NCBI GenBank assembly: GCA_022821775.1
Contig: JAJECY010000296.1
Location: forward strand, 1 to 35,102
Reading direction: 5' to 3'
DNA from: Acidobacteriota bacterium
GTDB taxonomy: Bacteria > Acidobacteriota > Terriglobia > Versatilivoradales > Versatilivoraceae
Length of the DNA stretch: 35,102 nucleotides
The notes below the pieces were generated by a model, which was given only the letters and a program-made list of their open reading frames with translations, was not told where the DNA came from and did no database searches. Below, in pieces: positions 7,028 through 15,924 of this stretch. Each line of letters starts with the position of its first letter. The stretch's first letter is position 1. A program made the translations under genes and the position numbers.

Positions 7028-9670
7028 TCACAAGACATGCCTCTCTACGTAGCCGGCGACGGCCTCCAACGCCAAGGGCAGCTTGCTCGGGTCCTTGCCC
7101 CCGGCTTCGGCCATGTCCGGCCTGCCGCCCCCGCCGCCGCCGACCACCGAGGCGATTTCCTTGACCATTCTGCCCGCGTGCAGACGGGAAGTCAGGTCGG
7201 AGGTGATGGCCGCCACCAGGGAGACCTTGCCGGAACCCGAAGTGGCCAGCACCACCACGCCGCGTCCAATCCGTGACTTCAACTCGTCAGCCAGATTGCG
7301 CAGCGAGGCATTGTCCAGCCGGTCCACCACCGAAGTCAAGACTTTAACGTCATTGACGCTCCTGGCGGAATGCAGCAGTTGGCCGACGCGGTCCTGGGCC
7401 AGCCGGTAGCGCATTTCCTGGAGTTCCTTCTCCAGAGACCTGATGGATGCCTGGTACTTGCGGACCGACCCCACCAGTTCGGGCCGAGTTCCCTTGGAAA
7501 GTCCCTCCAATTGGCCGAGCAGTTCTTCATCCTCGCGAAAGCGCCGAAGCGCTCCGGTACCCGTAATGGCTTCAATGCGGCGGACGCCTGCCGCGATCCC
7601 GCTCTCGCTGACGATTTTGAACAATCCGATATCGCCGGTGCGGGAGACGTGGGTGCCACCGCAAAGCTCCTTGCTGAATCCGTTCACCGACACCACCCTC
7701 ACCCGTTCTCCGTATTTCTCTCCGAAAAGAGCCATGGCTCCTTCCGAAACCGCCTGGTTCAAGTCCTGGACCAGGGTGGTGACCGGCAGGTTGTCCATCA
7801 CCTTGCGGTTCACCAGGTCCTCGATCTCGACAAGGTTCTCCGGCGAAAGGGCCGCATAGTGGGTGAAGTCGAAGCGCAAGCGATCGGGAGCCACCAGCGA
7901 GCCGGACTGCTTGACGTGAAACCCGACCAGTAGGCGAAGGGCGGCATGGAGCAAGTGGGTGGCGGTGTGGTTTTTCCTGATGGAATCCCGGCGCATCCCG
8001 TCCACCCGGGCCTCGACCCTGTCGCCCACCTGCAAGGCTCCCCGGGCGCACCTGACCAGGTGGGCCGAGTAGCCGGGAGGGGCGGGATAGGTGTCCTGCA
8101 CGACGGCCTCGGTCTCTCCGCCCTGCAAGACCCCGGCGTCTCCAACCTGGCCTCCAGTCTCGGCGTAGAAGGGGGTCCGGTCCAGGAAGACCTCTCCCAC
8201 CTGGCCGGCCGGCAGCAAGGCGGTCTGCTTCCCTTGGATCAGGATGCCCCTGATGATCGCTTCGTCGGTGTCAAGCCGGGTGTGGCCCAGGAATCGGGTC
8301 TTCTCCGCGGTGGGAGGAGGCGCCGAGCCGGTGGCGGCGGCCGTTTCCTTCCAACTGGCACGTCCCCTCTCGCGCTGAGCCGTCAGCCGCCGGTTGAAAC
8401 CTTCTTCGTCCAGGATCAGTCCGTTTTCGTCCGCGATCTCCTGCATCAGGTCCAAGGGCAGGCCGTAGGTGTCATAGAATTTGAACATGACCTCACCCGG
8501 CAGCCTGCGCCCCCGGCTCCCGGACGGCTCCAGTCGGTTCAGCACATCACTGAGCTGGTCCAATGCAATCCGCAGCGTGGAGGAGAAGCGCTGCTCCTCG
8601 TGGCGCACCACCCTGGACACGTACTCCCGCGTAGAGGCCAGCTCCGGATAGGCATCCTGCATGAGATCCGCCACCCGGTCGGCAATACGGTGCAGAAATT
8701 CGTCCTCGATTCCGATCAGCCTTCCGTGCCGGATGGCGCGGCGCATGATTTTGCGCAGAACATAGCCGCGGCCGTCATTGGAGGGAACGACCCCGTCGCT
8801 GACCAGGAAAGCCGCCGCCCTGGCATGATCTGCGATCACCCGCATGGAAACGTCGGCGGACTTCTCGCTGCCGTAGTCCCGTCCGGCGATTTCGGCCGCG
8901 TACCGCGTCAGCGGCTTCAGCAGGTCGGTGTCGTAGTTGCTGCGCTTCCCCTGGAGCACTGCCGTCATGCGCTCCAGCCCCATGCCGGTGTCCACCGAGG
9001 GCTTGGGCAAGGGAACCAGCTTCCCCGAGCTCTGCCGGTCGAACTCCATGAACACCAGGTTCCAGATTTCGACGAAGCGGCCGCACTCGCAGGGAAAACT
9101 GCATTTCTTGCATCCGGCTTCGAAGCCGGCCGGTCCCTGGTCGAAGTGAATCTCGGAGCAGGGTCCACAGGGGCCGGTATCTCCCATGGCCCAGAAGTTG
9201 TCCTTCTCTCCCAGGCGAAAGATGCGGTCGGACCCAACCCCGACCTCCCGGTTCCAGATCCGGTGCGCTTCATCATCGTCGCGGTAGACCGTGATCCAGA
9301 GTTGCTCCGGATCGAGCCCGTATACCTCGGTCACCAGCTTCCACGCCAGGGGGATGGCTTCCGACTTGAAGTAGTCGCCGAAGGAAAAGTTTCCCAGCAT
9401 TTCGAAGAAGGTGTGGTGCCTGTCGGTTTTTCCCACGTTCTCGAAGTCGTTGTGCTTTCCACCTGCCCGAACGCATTTCTGGGAGGTGGTGGCCCGTAGG
9501 TAGTCCCGCGATTCGCGCCCCAGGAAAACGTCCTTGAACTGGTTCATGCCTGCGTTGGTGAACAGCAGTGTGGGGTCGTCGGCGGGGACCAGCGAGGAAC
9601 TCCTGACGATACGGTGCCCTCTCTGACGAAAATATTCCAGGAACTGCCTGCGGGTTTCGTTTCCAGTCAC
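7028..9670 (-). CDS. alaS: Alanine-tRNA ligase
   Basis: About 880 residues, normal for bacterial AlaRS, which charges tRNA-Ala in the cytoplasm and edits mischarged Ser/Gly. The GTG at 9670 is chosen because it begins the canonical MTGNETRRQFLEYFRQRGH N-terminus and has AGGAAA upstream; the ATG at 9727 would add 19 non-conserved residues and overlap recX. The aminoacylation core has SSSLVPADDPTLLFTNAGMNQFKD. The editing-domain zinc ligands are H568-TAT-H572 and the C670-GGTH motif. The C-Ala domain ends with the glycine run at 844-849 (GGGGGGRPDMAEAGGKD). An insert near residues 187-196 carries four cysteines (C-x2-C-x3-C-x-C) just before the RFVEIWNLVFMEF motif. It is the last gene of the ilvE-recX-alaS run. 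Confidence 0.97.
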   Translation of the reverse strand: MTGNETRRQFLEYFRQRGHRIVRSSSLVPADDPTLLFTNAGMNQFKDVFLGRESRDYLRATTSQKCVRAGGKHNDFENVGKTDRHHTFFEMLGNFSFGDYFKSEAIPLAWKLVTEVYGLDPEQLWITVYRDDDEAHRIWNREVGVGSDRIFRLGEKDNFWAMGDTGPCGPCSEIHFDQGPAGFEAGCKKCSFPCECGRFVEIWNLVFMEFDRQSSGKLVPLPKPSVDTGMGLERMTAVLQGKRSNYDTDLLKPLTRYAAEIAGRDYGSEKSADVSMRVIADHARAAAFLVSDGVVPSNDGRGYVLRKIMRRAIRHGRLIGIEDEFLHRIADRVADLMQDAYPELASTREYVSRVVRHEEQRFSSTLRIALDQLSDVLNRLEPSGSRGRRLPGEVMFKFYDTYGLPLDLMQEIADENGLILDEEGFNRRLTAQRERGRASWKETAAATGSAPPPTAEKTRFLGHTRLDTDEAIIRGILIQGKQTALLPAGQVGEVFLDRTPFYAETGGQVGDAGVLQGGETEAVVQDTYPAPPGYSAHLVRCARGALQVGDRVEARVDGMRRDSIRKNHTATHLLHAALRLLVGFHVKQSGSLVAPDRLRFDFTHYAALSPENLVEIEDLVNRKVMDNLPVTTLVQDLNQAVSEGAMALFGEKYGERVRVVSVNGFSKELCGGTHVSRTGDIGLFKIVSESGIAAGVRRIEAITGTGALRRFREDEELLGQLEGLSKGTRPELVGSVRKYQASIRSLEKELQEMRYRLAQDRVGQLLHSARSVNDVKVLTSVVDRLDNASLRNLADELKSRIGRGVVVLATSGSGKVSLVAAITSDLTSRLHAGRMVKEIASVVGGGGGGRPDMAEAGGKDPSKLPLALEAVAGYVERHVL

Positions 9671-9714
9671 GACTTCGGTTTCCTGTGCGTCGACCTGGCC
9701 TGGCGGAGGGCTGC

Positions 9715-10278
9715 TCAATCCCCCCATTCGACGGGTCGATGGAATCGCTTCCTGAACTCCCGGCGCACGGCCTCCGCAGGGAAGCCCCGGCCGAGCAGGT
9801 AATTATAGAGCCTGGCCAGTCTTTTTTCATCCAATGGCTCGGGTACGGTGGTCAGCTTGCGTTCCAGACTGCGGCGCAGATGGTCCAGTTCCTCTTCCGG
9901 AGGGAACATCTCGTCCAGGACCTGGTTGACCAGGTCCCGGGGCAGCCCGCGAGCAGCCATCTCTCTTTGCAGCCTCGACCGGCCACTGTCGCCGCGGCGG
10001 AGGCGCGCCGCCGCAAGGGTCTCGATGCACTGGCGGTCGTCCAGGTAGCCGCGCGCCTTCAGACGGCCAAGGACACTTGCCACCGCGGGCGCATCATCGG
10101 TCCTGGCCAGCAGCTTGGCTTCCAGCTCCCGGGTGGAGTGGGCCTTCCGGCCCAGGGCCCGGAGCGCCCATTGGAAAAGGGACTCTGAATCGTGGGGTCG
10201 GGGCTCCTGGCTCACGGAGCGCTGTGGGGGATTGGGGTTGTCGGAGTCATACGAAGGCCAGCCAATCGGGGTGGTCAT
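9715..10278 (-). CDS. recX: Regulatory protein RecX
   Basis: About 187 residues, all-helical three-helix repeats typical of RecX, which binds the RecA filament and inhibits recombinase activity. Family signatures are [23 protein letters not shown] near the start, [19 protein letters not shown] in the middle, and the [22 protein letters not shown]-terminal helix pair. The ATG at 10278 is preferred: it has GAAGG nine bases upstream and overlaps the end of ilvE by 32 bp, which suggests translational coupling. A GTG at 10215 is a shorter alternative. alaS follows after a 44-bp gap. The recX-alaS neighbourhood is conserved in many bacteria; recA itself is not in this window. Confidence 0.85.
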   Translation of the reverse strand: MTTPIGWPSYDSDNPNPPQRSVSQEPRPHDSESLFQWALRALGRKAHSTRELEAKLLARTDDAPAVASVLGRLKARGYLDDRQCIETLAAARLRRGDSGRSRLQREMAARGLPRDLVNQVLDEMFPPEEELDHLRRSLERKLTTVPEPLDEKRLARLYNYLLGRGFPAEAVRREFRKRFHRPVEWGD

Positions 10279-11167
10279 CGCTCTTGCCTTCAACGATCTG
10301 AAAGAATCGTTGCTGGATTTTGGCGGTGACCGGCCCCCGCCGGCCGCTGCCGACGCTGATCCTGTCCACGCTGCGGATCGGCGTGACCTCTGCGGCGGTT
10401 CCCGTAAAGAACAACTCGTCTGCCAGGTAGAGAAGTTCGCGGGCGATGCCCTGCTCCCGAACTTCAATGTCGAGGTCGCGGCAGATCTCGATCACTGCGC
10501 GCCGAGTGATTCCGGGGAGAACGGAAGAGGCCAGCGCGGGCGTCAGGACCACGCCCTCCTTGATGACAAAGATGTTCTCGCCGCTGCCTTCGCTGACGTA
10601 GCCGGCGGTGTCCAGGGCGATACCCTCCGAGTAGCCGCCCTGCATGGCCTCCATCTTGATGAGCTGGGAGTTCATGTAGTTGGCTCCCGCCTTGGCCAGG
10701 GTAGGGAGCGTATTGGGGGCGATGCGGTTCCAGGAGGAGACGCAGACGTCCACGCCCTGCTCCAAGGCTTCCTTGCCGAGATACTGACCCCACTCCCAGA
10801 CGGCGATGACGACCTCCAGGGGGCAGCCCAGGGGATTGACCCCGATCTCGCCGTAGCCTCTGAGAATGATGGGACGGATGTAGCATTCCTTGAGCTTGTT
10901 TTCCCGAATGGTGTCCAGGATGGCCAGGCAGAGATCCTCGGCGGAATAGGGGATCTGCATTCGATAGAGCTTGGCTGAATTCAGAAGACGCTCCACGTGA
11001 CTATCCAGGCAAAACACCGCCGACCCCTTGACCGTGTGGTAACAGCGAATGCCTTCGAATACGGCGGATCCGTAATTCACCACGTGGGAAAGAACATGGA
11101 TCTTGGCATCGTCCCAGGGGACGAAATGTCCGTTGAACCAGATCTTTTGCGACTTGGGGATGGGCAA
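10247..11167 (-). CDS. ilvE: Branched-chain amino acid aminotransferase
   Basis: About 306 residues, fold-type IV PLP aminotransferase that interconverts Leu/Ile/Val and their 2-oxo acids using glutamate/2-oxoglutarate. The PLP lysine is K159 in [12 protein letters not shown], the same index as in E. coli IlvE. Other landmarks are [16 protein letters not shown] near the N-terminus, [15 protein letters not shown], and [12 protein letters not shown] around the cofactor phosphate. The start is a TTG at 11167: AAGGAG lies six bases upstream and the product then begins [13 protein letters not shown], as expected for the family. The long frame upstream is not family-like. First gene of the ilvE-recX-alaS operon, with its own promoter at 11245-11275. 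Confidence 0.94.
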   Translation of the reverse strand: MPIPKSQKIWFNGHFVPWDDAKIHVLSHVVNYGSAVFEGIRCYHTVKGSAVFCLDSHVERLLNSAKLYRMQIPYSAEDLCLAILDTIRENKLKECYIRPIILRGYGEIGVNPLGCPLEVVIAVWEWGQYLGKEALEQGVDVCVSSWNRIAPNTLPTLAKAGANYMNSQLIKMEAMQGGYSEGIALDTAGYVSEGSGENIFVIKEGVVLTPALASSVLPGITRRAVIEICRDLDIEVREQGIARELLYLADELFFTGTAAEVTPIRSVDRISVGSGRRGPVTAKIQQRFFQIVEGKSDDHPDWLAFV

Positions 11168-11244
11168 CTCGGCTCCTTGAATTGGACTGCCGTCGGGTGT
11201 CGGGAAGGGTGCGGTTTTCGGGGAACCTCCCCCGAAGAGCGAGC

Positions 11245-11275
11245 AGTATAGCACAGCGCCGGAGTTTCTCGGCAA
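11245..11275 (-). promoter_or_regulatory. Extended -10 promoter for ilvE-recX-alaS
   Basis: On the minus strand TTGCCG (11270-11275) precedes TATACT (11245-11250) with a 19-bp spacer, and the -10 box carries an upstream TGC extension that can offset the long spacer. It lies 78 bp upstream of the TTG start of ilvE. Confidence 0.5.
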
Positions 11276-11387
11276 CCGCCAAAAGATGGCCCGATGGACC
11301 CGGACACACGGTCTGACGGGTCATTGTCGTGGGGTGAGAAGTGCGGGCGCGAACGAGCTTCCGGCCGCATCCCGGGGGAGCGTTCGG

Positions 11388-14300
11388 CTACTCGAGCAGC
11401 AGCTTGACATCGGTTTCGAATTGCCGGTAGTCGGTGAAACGGGTGACGTTTCGAGTGTGGACCCGGGCACTCTGCAGGATGCCGATGGACATGTGGAACT
11501 GAGCCAGGACCGGAAGCCAGTGTTGGCTCTCCCCGATGTGGACCTGGTCATAGGCGATGCTCACCTCCGAGGTCTTGACCGGGAAATCCTCGGGGAGATC
11601 CACCGTCTCTTTGATCAGTTTGACCACTTGGTAGGAGTTGACGTCGATCCAGCACAGTCCCCGGTAACCCACCCGCAGCGGATTGCCCTGGTAGGTCACT
11701 TGAAGAGCGGAGGTCTCCTGCGGAATCCGAAAGGCCACCCGCACGGTCCGACGGCCCGCGATCTCCTCGGCGCCCTCCAGGCGGAAGGAGGTCCTGCTCA
11801 GAGGCGTGAACACGTTTTGGATAGCGGCGGCGAATTGACCGATGGAATAAGCGCCCTCCTGGCTGCCCGATGCCTTTTGCCCCTCCACGGGTTGATAGGT
11901 CTCTTGTCCATTCGCGAACAGGAGGTCCTCCTGGAACCGGTCCTTCTTCTGCCAACCCTGGAACAGCCGCTCGAATCGCTCTGTCCGGCGGCGACAGACG
12001 AAGTCGGGCAGGTTCCCGAAGGTTGCGTCCAACCTGCGGCGGACGGCATCCAGAAAATCCGGCCATTCGGCGTCGGTCGGCACCCCGCCGGGTTGACCGG
12101 TGGCAAGAGTGGGCGCAACGGTGCCGCTGACGGTAAACTCCTCGGAACCGTTATCCATCATGAACTCGGGGCGATGGTAGGCGGACGGGGTGTCGGCGGG
12201 CTGCATTTTCCTGGTCTCGGCCTGTTGGGAATCGAAGGGCAATTGGGTGCTGTCGTCAAAGAGGGCCCCGGCAAAACGCGTTTTGCCGATCTTGATACTG
12301 CCGGCAAGGGGGATAAAAAGATTGGCCTCCCTTCCATCGACCAGAGCAGCTTGGGTCATTCTTGCGCCCCGAAGGTCGGCCTCCCTCAGGTCGCTGCCGA
12401 ACAGGACTGCTTCCGAAAGGTCGGCCACCTGCAGATTGGCCTTTTTCAAGCGGGCATCCTTCAGGATGGCTCCCTGCAAAATGGCGCCCAGCAAGTCGGC
12501 GCCTTCCAGGTTGGCTTGGGTCAGGCTGGCATCTGTCAGATCTGCCCCTTGCAGTCGTGCACCGTCCAGCTTGGCATTGATCAGTTCGGCGCCCGTCAGT
12601 TTGGCGCCCCGAAGATCGGCCCCTCTCAAGTCGGCCTCCCAGAGCCTGGCTTGGGTCAGGTCGGCTCTCAGCAGCACCGCGTCCCGCAGGTCGGCCTTGC
12701 GCAGGTCCATGCCGCTCAGGTTGGCTCCAAAGAGGTTCTTTCCCGTCAAGGTGTGCGACGGCAGTTGGTTTCCCCGCAGGTCGCCGCATTCTCCGGGATG
12801 ATCGGGGTTGTATCCCAGCTCTCCCTGGTCGTTGGCGCAGGCCAGGATATCGCCGCGGAATCGGAAGGCGACTGCATTAGCGCCGTTACCGGAAGACCGT
12901 GGGATTTCCAGGCTGTCCCTGATCCTATTCAGGTCCAGGCCGACGACCGGTTCCGAATCGGAGGTTGTTTCGACACGAGTTTCAGCGGTATTGAGCGGCG
13001 CCGGCACATCCGCGGACGCCGCCACTTCCGAGCCCTGCTTCACCACGAAATCGGTCTCTGTGATGGTGGCTCGGCCGCTGCCTGATTCCTCGGTGGTAAT
13101 CTCGAATCGGTAGTTGCCCGGGCTCAAGGATTGGGTGGACAGTTTGAAGCCCACCGCAACCTGACCGGGCGCCCGCTCTTCCAGGTGGTTCCGGTCCAGC
13201 GCGATCGGCGGAAAGTCGACGGCCTCACCCGTGTCCTTGACGGCCTGGACGCGAGCCGTGAGATTGCCGTCCTCCAGCTCGGAGGCGTTATAGAGCTTGT
13301 AGAAGGCGGCAAGAGGTTGGGGTGGAGTAATCTCGTTGCTGATCGCCGGCTTCACCCGGAACCCTCGGTGAAACAGCCAGCGGGCCTCCGGGACCTGCAT
13401 TCCGGCCACGGATGGGGAAAAGGGCTCCAGGTCCTGGCTCAAGACCAGGCCGCTGGTCATGAGCGCGTCCGGGGGCAGGGCCGGAATCCACAAGGACTCC
13501 TCGGCCGTCCCCAATTGGCCTCGGCGGTCGGCGGCCACCAGCTTGATGCGGTACTTGCCCGGCTTCAGCTTGAGAAATCCCTGCACGGCTGATTCCGCCT
13601 TCCCGTTTGCCAGCGGGAGAGTCTGGCCGAAAAGCGATTCCGCCTGCCCGTCCTCAGAAAAGGCAACTCCCATCAGGCGAAGATCATTCCCCGGCAACCA
13701 GCTCTTGGGGGTATTCTCGACCTTTCCGGGGGAAACCTTGGCCGTGATCAGGACCAGAGCCTGCTCGGATTCCTGGTAGAAGAAGTTGGCCTTGAAATCC
13801 AGGTTTAGATCCTGGTGCCGGTCGGAGGCCTGCAGTCCGCGGAGCGCGGTCTTTTCCAGGGTTCCCATGGTATCCCGGTCCTTCGGCAGGGGCACCTCGA
13901 CCATGCGGCGGAGAGATCCCAGTCCGGCGTTGAGGTTCTCCCGGGCCGCGACCTTGACCTGGTACCGCCCCGCTGGAACCTCCAGCACGACCTTGGAGGT
14001 CAGACCCGATTTCAGCAGAGCCTGGTAGCTGCTGTCGCCGAGCTTGAAGTTCCAGGCCTTCTCGTCGCCGCCGACATACTCCTCCTTGGCATCGAAGGCG
14101 ACCACCGCCAGGTTGATCCGATTGAACCGCTTGCCCTCTTCGACCAGGAAAGGAAGATCCTCAAAGCCCAGGCGGGTCACGATCTCCAACCGGTAGGTGT
14201 CTCCATCCAGGCGGGAGCTGTGGTAGGACATTCGCAACGGAATTTCCCTCAGATCGGTGGGCGCCCGCATGGCTTCCAGCATTTCCTTCTTCTTCTGTTC

Positions 14301-15701
14301 TTCGGGGGACAATCGCTCCTTGGGGGCAAAGAAGCCCTTGCGGTGAGTGACCCGGACTCCGGGCCGCGAGACTTTCACTCGAAGCCTGTAGTAGCGCCCG
14401 TCGGGCTTCTTGGGAGGGGTGGCGTAGCTCAGGACGTAGTAGGAAAACTGCTGGTCCACCACCTTGCTCAGACCCGACCCCAGGTCGTTGTTGTCTTTGA
14501 AAGAGATGCCTCCCGTAGCCATGGCCAGGTAATCGAGGGCCATGCCCTTTTGCCTGCGGTCCTCGGTGACCAGCAAGGCCTTTTCAAGCCGGAGATTGCT
14601 GTTTTCGGTGAAAGTTTCGCTGACGTCGTACATGGAGCTGGTTTCCAGCCCGGTGATCCGGATGGTGTTGAAGATGATGCCGGTCGTCAGCGCCCGGTCG
14701 ACCAGGCGCTCCAGGTCATAGCGAAGCGCCCGGTGCAGGAAGCCTGCCGAGAGCAGCACCATGGATTTCTGCGCCTCCACCGGTCCGAGAGAGCGGATAT
14801 GCCCCCGCAGAACGTCCAGCAAGCGCCGGGTGCGGCCCGTTTTAAGGGACAGGTGCTGGGACGCCTGAGTGCGTACAAAGGCTTCCAGGGCCTGCTGGTT
14901 TGGATCGATTACGGTCGCGCCGACCCCGACTCGCTGTCTCTCGCTCAACGCGTTGGCCGAGGCTTCGCCAATCCCGCAGTCTTCGGCTTCGGACATGGCC
15001 ACGTCGAAGGCCCGGCTGCCCGGCGAGGACGAAATGACATGGATTTCCTCGGCTTGAGAATCGGTCATTCTGAGACATCCCGCTCGGTTCATGGCCGAGG
15101 TGAAGTCCAGCTTTTTGTGGAGTCTGTCAATCTCCGCCAATAGCAGTTCCCTGTCCTGGGTGTAGGGAACGAAATGGCCGCGGGAGGCGGTCAGGATAGA
15201 GATGTAGTTTTCAGCTCTCAACCCCCTGTCCACAAATCCGCGAACGGCCTGGATGGTGCGCTGGAGGGTTCCCATTGGCGGGTAGGTGAGATCGTCGATG
15301 ACCAGGCTCAGCAGGCGGGGCTTTGGGAGAGCCTCCTCAGGCGCCGGATCTTCCGCTCCTATCGCGCTGCCCCAGGTCAGGGAATCTTGCGAGCCCTGGT
15401 AGATTTCCTGGGAAAACGACTGGATGGTCTGCTCCTTGCGGTTTTCGAGGACTTCGAAGTCGTCGACGGTCAGATCGGTGACGGGGTTCCCGTCCCGGTC
15501 GGTGACGATGGCGTTGACCACCACCACTTCGACCGGCACCTTGAGGGTGAACCCGGAGGAGGACTGGCCGCGGATGTTTTCGGTTTCCCGGGCCTCGGAA
15601 GCCGCGGCCACCGGGACCGGCGCCAGGGCCACTGCCAACCAACCGGCAACCAGGATTCCCGACAGAATTGCACCAGGGAGATGGGACCTTCCGAGAGACA
15701 T
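11388..15701 (-). CDS. Secreted VWFA-related acidobacterial protein fused to pentapeptide repeats
   Basis: About 1437 residues from the ATG at 15701, which has AGGTGC at good spacing (a GTG at 15710 is nine bases further up). A signal peptide covers residues 1 to about 34. Residues 45 to about 460 form the VWFA-related acidobacterial domain (VEVVVVNAIVTDRDGNPV, TVDDFEVLEN, YYVLSYATP, RKGFFAP); the metal site reads VIDDLTYPP, so the usual DxSxS is not intact. Beta-rich unrecognised modules follow to about 900. Residues about 985-1130 (DNA 12320-12746) are pentapeptide repeats A[DN]Lxx that predict a right-handed beta-helix. Residues 1215-1437 form a domain beginning FLDAVRRRLDATFGNLPDFVCRR, frequent in acidobacterial exported proteins. 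Function unknown; extracytoplasmic binding or scaffold is inferred. The order VWFA, pentapeptide, LPDFVC domain in one chain seems unusual. Confidence 0.85.
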   Translation of the reverse strand: MSLGRSHLPGAILSGILVAGWLAVALAPVPVAAASEARETENIRGQSSSGFTLKVPVEVVVVNAIVTDRDGNPVTDLTVDDFEVLENRKEQTIQSFSQEIYQGSQDSLTWGSAIGAEDPAPEEALPKPRLLSLVIDDLTYPPMGTLQRTIQAVRGFVDRGLRAENYISILTASRGHFVPYTQDRELLLAEIDRLHKKLDFTSAMNRAGCLRMTDSQAEEIHVISSSPGSRAFDVAMSEAEDCGIGEASANALSERQRVGVGATVIDPNQQALEAFVRTQASQHLSLKTGRTRRLLDVLRGHIRSLGPVEAQKSMVLLSAGFLHRALRYDLERLVDRALTTGIIFNTIRITGLETSSMYDVSETFTENSNLRLEKALLVTEDRRQKGMALDYLAMATGGISFKDNNDLGSGLSKVVDQQFSYYVLSYATPPKKPDGRYYRLRVKVSRPGVRVTHRKGFFAPKERLSPEEQKKKEMLEAMRAPTDLREIPLRMSYHSSRLDGDTYRLEIVTRLGFEDLPFLVEEGKRFNRINLAVVAFDAKEEYVGGDEKAWNFKLGDSSYQALLKSGLTSKVVLEVPAGRYQVKVAARENLNAGLGSLRRMVEVPLPKDRDTMGTLEKTALRGLQASDRHQDLNLDFKANFFYQESEQALVLITAKVSPGKVENTPKSWLPGNDLRLMGVAFSEDGQAESLFGQTLPLANGKAESAVQGFLKLKPGKYRIKLVAADRRGQLGTAEESLWIPALPPDALMTSGLVLSQDLEPFSPSVAGMQVPEARWLFHRGFRVKPAISNEITPPQPLAAFYKLYNASELEDGNLTARVQAVKDTGEAVDFPPIALDRNHLEERAPGQVAVGFKLSTQSLSPGNYRFEITTEESGSGRATITETDFVVKQGSEVAASADVPAPLNTAETRVETTSDSEPVVGLDLNRIRDSLEIPRSSGNGANAVAFRFRGDILACANDQGELGYNPDHPGECGDLRGNQLPSHTLTGKNLFGANLSGMDLRKADLRDAVLLRADLTQARLWEADLRGADLRGAKLTGAELINAKLDGARLQGADLTDASLTQANLEGADLLGAILQGAILKDARLKKANLQVADLSEAVLFGSDLREADLRGARMTQAALVDGREANLFIPLAGSIKIGKTRFAGALFDDSTQLPFDSQQAETRKMQPADTPSAYHRPEFMMDNGSEEFTVSGTVAPTLATGQPGGVPTDAEWPDFLDAVRRRLDATFGNLPDFVCRRRTERFERLFQGWQKKDRFQEDLLFANGQETYQPVEGQKASGSQEGAYSIGQFAAAIQNVFTPLSRTSFRLEGAEEIAGRRTVRVAFRIPQETSALQVTYQGNPLRVGYRGLCWIDVNSYQVVKLIKETVDLPEDFPVKTSEVSIAYDQVHIGESQHWLPVLAQFHMSIGILQSARVHTRNVTRFTDYRQFETDVKLLLE

Positions 15702-15751
15702 GGTCTGCACCTGTTTTTGGAGGATTGTTGCACACCGGAAAACGGTAACTC

Positions 15752-15780
15752 ATTATGGAACGATCGCCCCTCGCGGGCAA
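15752..15780 (-). promoter_or_regulatory. Promoter for the VWFA/pentapeptide gene
   Basis: Minus-strand TTGCCC (15775-15780), 17-bp spacer, CATAAT (15752-15757), about 50 bp upstream of the ATG at 15701. It is back to back with the leuS promoter in the 223-bp divergent spacer. Confidence 0.45.
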
Positions 15781-15814
15781 CCCCATTTTGCCGAGCCCTG
15801 AACCTGGCCCGAGC

Positions 15815-15844
15815 TTGACCCTCGTTTCGGCGCTCTGCTAACAT
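15815..15844 (+). promoter_or_regulatory. Promoter for leuS-lptE-holA
   Basis: TTGACC (15815-15820), 18-bp spacer, TAACAT (15839-15844), 80 bp upstream of the leuS ATG at 15925. Orientation and distance fit. Confidence 0.5.
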
Positions 15845-15924
15845 CGCCGCAAGTTGGGTGGAACGGCTGAAACTCAAGCCAGGCAAAGGATTTCGGGCAT
15901 TTCCCCCTGCAGTGGCGCGCGAAC

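Noticed and set aside
7946-9499. 517-codon plus-strand frame
   Set aside because: Antisense to alaS; no family-like motif and the sense strand is unambiguous.
12320-12746. Regular repeats considered as a CRISPR array
   Set aside because: Period is 15 bp in frame with A[DN]Lxx pentapeptides; there are no unique spacers of constant length.
11286-13085. 599-codon plus-strand frame rich in QVG/LQxG repeats
   Set aside because: Mirror of the pentapeptide-repeat codons of the minus-strand fusion gene; the sense frame has signal peptide, recognised domains and promoter.
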